Below, one piece after another: positions 63,396 to 64,000 of a DNA stretch of 64,000 nt. Both the position numbers and the translations under genes were made by a program. Position 1 is the stretch's first letter. Every line of letters begins with the position of its first letter. A model generated the notes under the pieces. The model did no database searches, was not told where the DNA came from, and saw nothing but the letters and a program-made list of their open reading frames with translations. Source of the DNA: Taenia hydatigena (taxonomy: Eukaryota; Platyhelminthes; Cestoda; Cyclophyllidea; Taeniidae); the NCBI GenBank assembly GCA_036345935.2, contig JADWOT020000001.1:36094825-36158824 (forward strand), given 5' to 3'.

Positions 63396-63914
63396 CTGCG
63401 TCGGATTGTGTCAAGTTTGTCAGCATCAACATTGAGAGCAAACTTTGAATAGGTTAAAAAAAATTAATAAATCGCTTATTTTTAGCTCAAATGGAGCAGT
63501 TATTTAGTCCTTTTATAGAAGCAACTTGACACACTTATTTTGTTGAAAATGCTACTAAAGTTGGAACGAGTTTCGGCAAAGCATAAACAGACGGTCATTT
63601 TCAAAGAGATGGAATTCCGCAACTTTAATTGACACACGCTTAACAAGTTTGTTTTTTAACGGCCCATGTAAAAAGTGCCTATCTTACTCTTGCAAAAGTC
63701 CTACTTCTGGTCATATCTCTACCGAAAATAGTGGCTCTCGGGAGTAAGCGAGAGCGTTTCAATGCTGAAGTGGAGCTGATTTAACATGGATTCCCCCAAC
63801 ATAGTGTGCATCGACCTCACTTTACTGTTTCATCAATGCAAGCAGTGCAAGTAACCTGCAGACAGTTCATTTTTAAAAGTGCTCGGAACTCTTTCTTTCC
63901 TTTTTTGTTTTCAG

Positions 63915-64000
63915 ATCATGTCATTATTCGACTGGCTGGAATGCAGTCCCGATTCGAAAGAAGGCAAGTTTGCACGTTGACAAGGAAGATCTTTCGCACA
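63915..64000 (+). other. Possible exon running off the window edge
   Basis: A strong acceptor (CCTTTTTTGTTTTCAG) ends at 63914. One frame is open to the window end (HVIIRLAGMQSRFERRQVC and onwards). Another starts with ATG three bases after the acceptor and meets a possible GC donor (GAAG|GCAAGT) at 63962. The two readings cannot be separated without the next bases. It may belong to a neighbouring + strand gene. Confidence 0.25.

Overview
The window looks like nuclear DNA of a multicellular eukaryote with sparse, intron-rich genes. A parasitic flatworm, probably a tapeworm, is my best guess. The reasons are a base composition that looks only moderately AT-rich, short exons in long introns, an acceptor close to a start codon that would suit spliced-leader trans-splicing, and two homologues of animal proteins. 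The organism is an inference; no sequence tag proves it.

Two genes are read with good support, both on the + strand. At 21138-28815 lies a nine-exon homologue of the synaptic vesicle amine transport protein VAT1, a zinc-free quinone-oxidoreductase-like MDR protein. At 31281-34353 lies a three-exon coiled-coil gene matching both ends of GRIPAP1 (GRASP-1), with a GC-AG first intron. On the - strand I assembled, from splice sites and phase, the 3' part of a single-pass membrane protein with an Ig-like segment (63395 down to 50771, 5' end beyond the window). I also assembled a small secreted protein with a 19-nt exon (39143-38649) and the terminal exon of an unrecognised basic protein (34864-34447) convergent with the GRIPAP1-like gene.

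The first 20 kb and most of 34.9-50.7 kb hold no gene I can recognise. They hold repeats: a diverged ~1.3-kb duplication (190-1450 and 6485-7795), a ~120-bp interspersed repeat in three copies, a tandem duplication at 41.9-42.6 kb, CATC/CATT-rich tracts, and simple repeats.

The most unusual signal is a dispersed 20-bp inverted repeat, consensus gtgtcacgtatatgtgacgc, with at least 22 copies across the window in intergenic DNA and introns, never in an exon I call. Seventeen copies match TCAC-N6-GTGA exactly, against about one expected by chance. Several neighbouring copies sit 141-146 bp apart. I do not know this element from any described family. CCAATCA/TGATTGG heptamers are also strongly over-represented.

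The recognised genes (a vesicle-membrane oxidoreductase-like protein and a recycling-endosome scaffold) both relate to membrane traffic, but nothing in the sequence shows they are co-regulated; they are separate transcription units.
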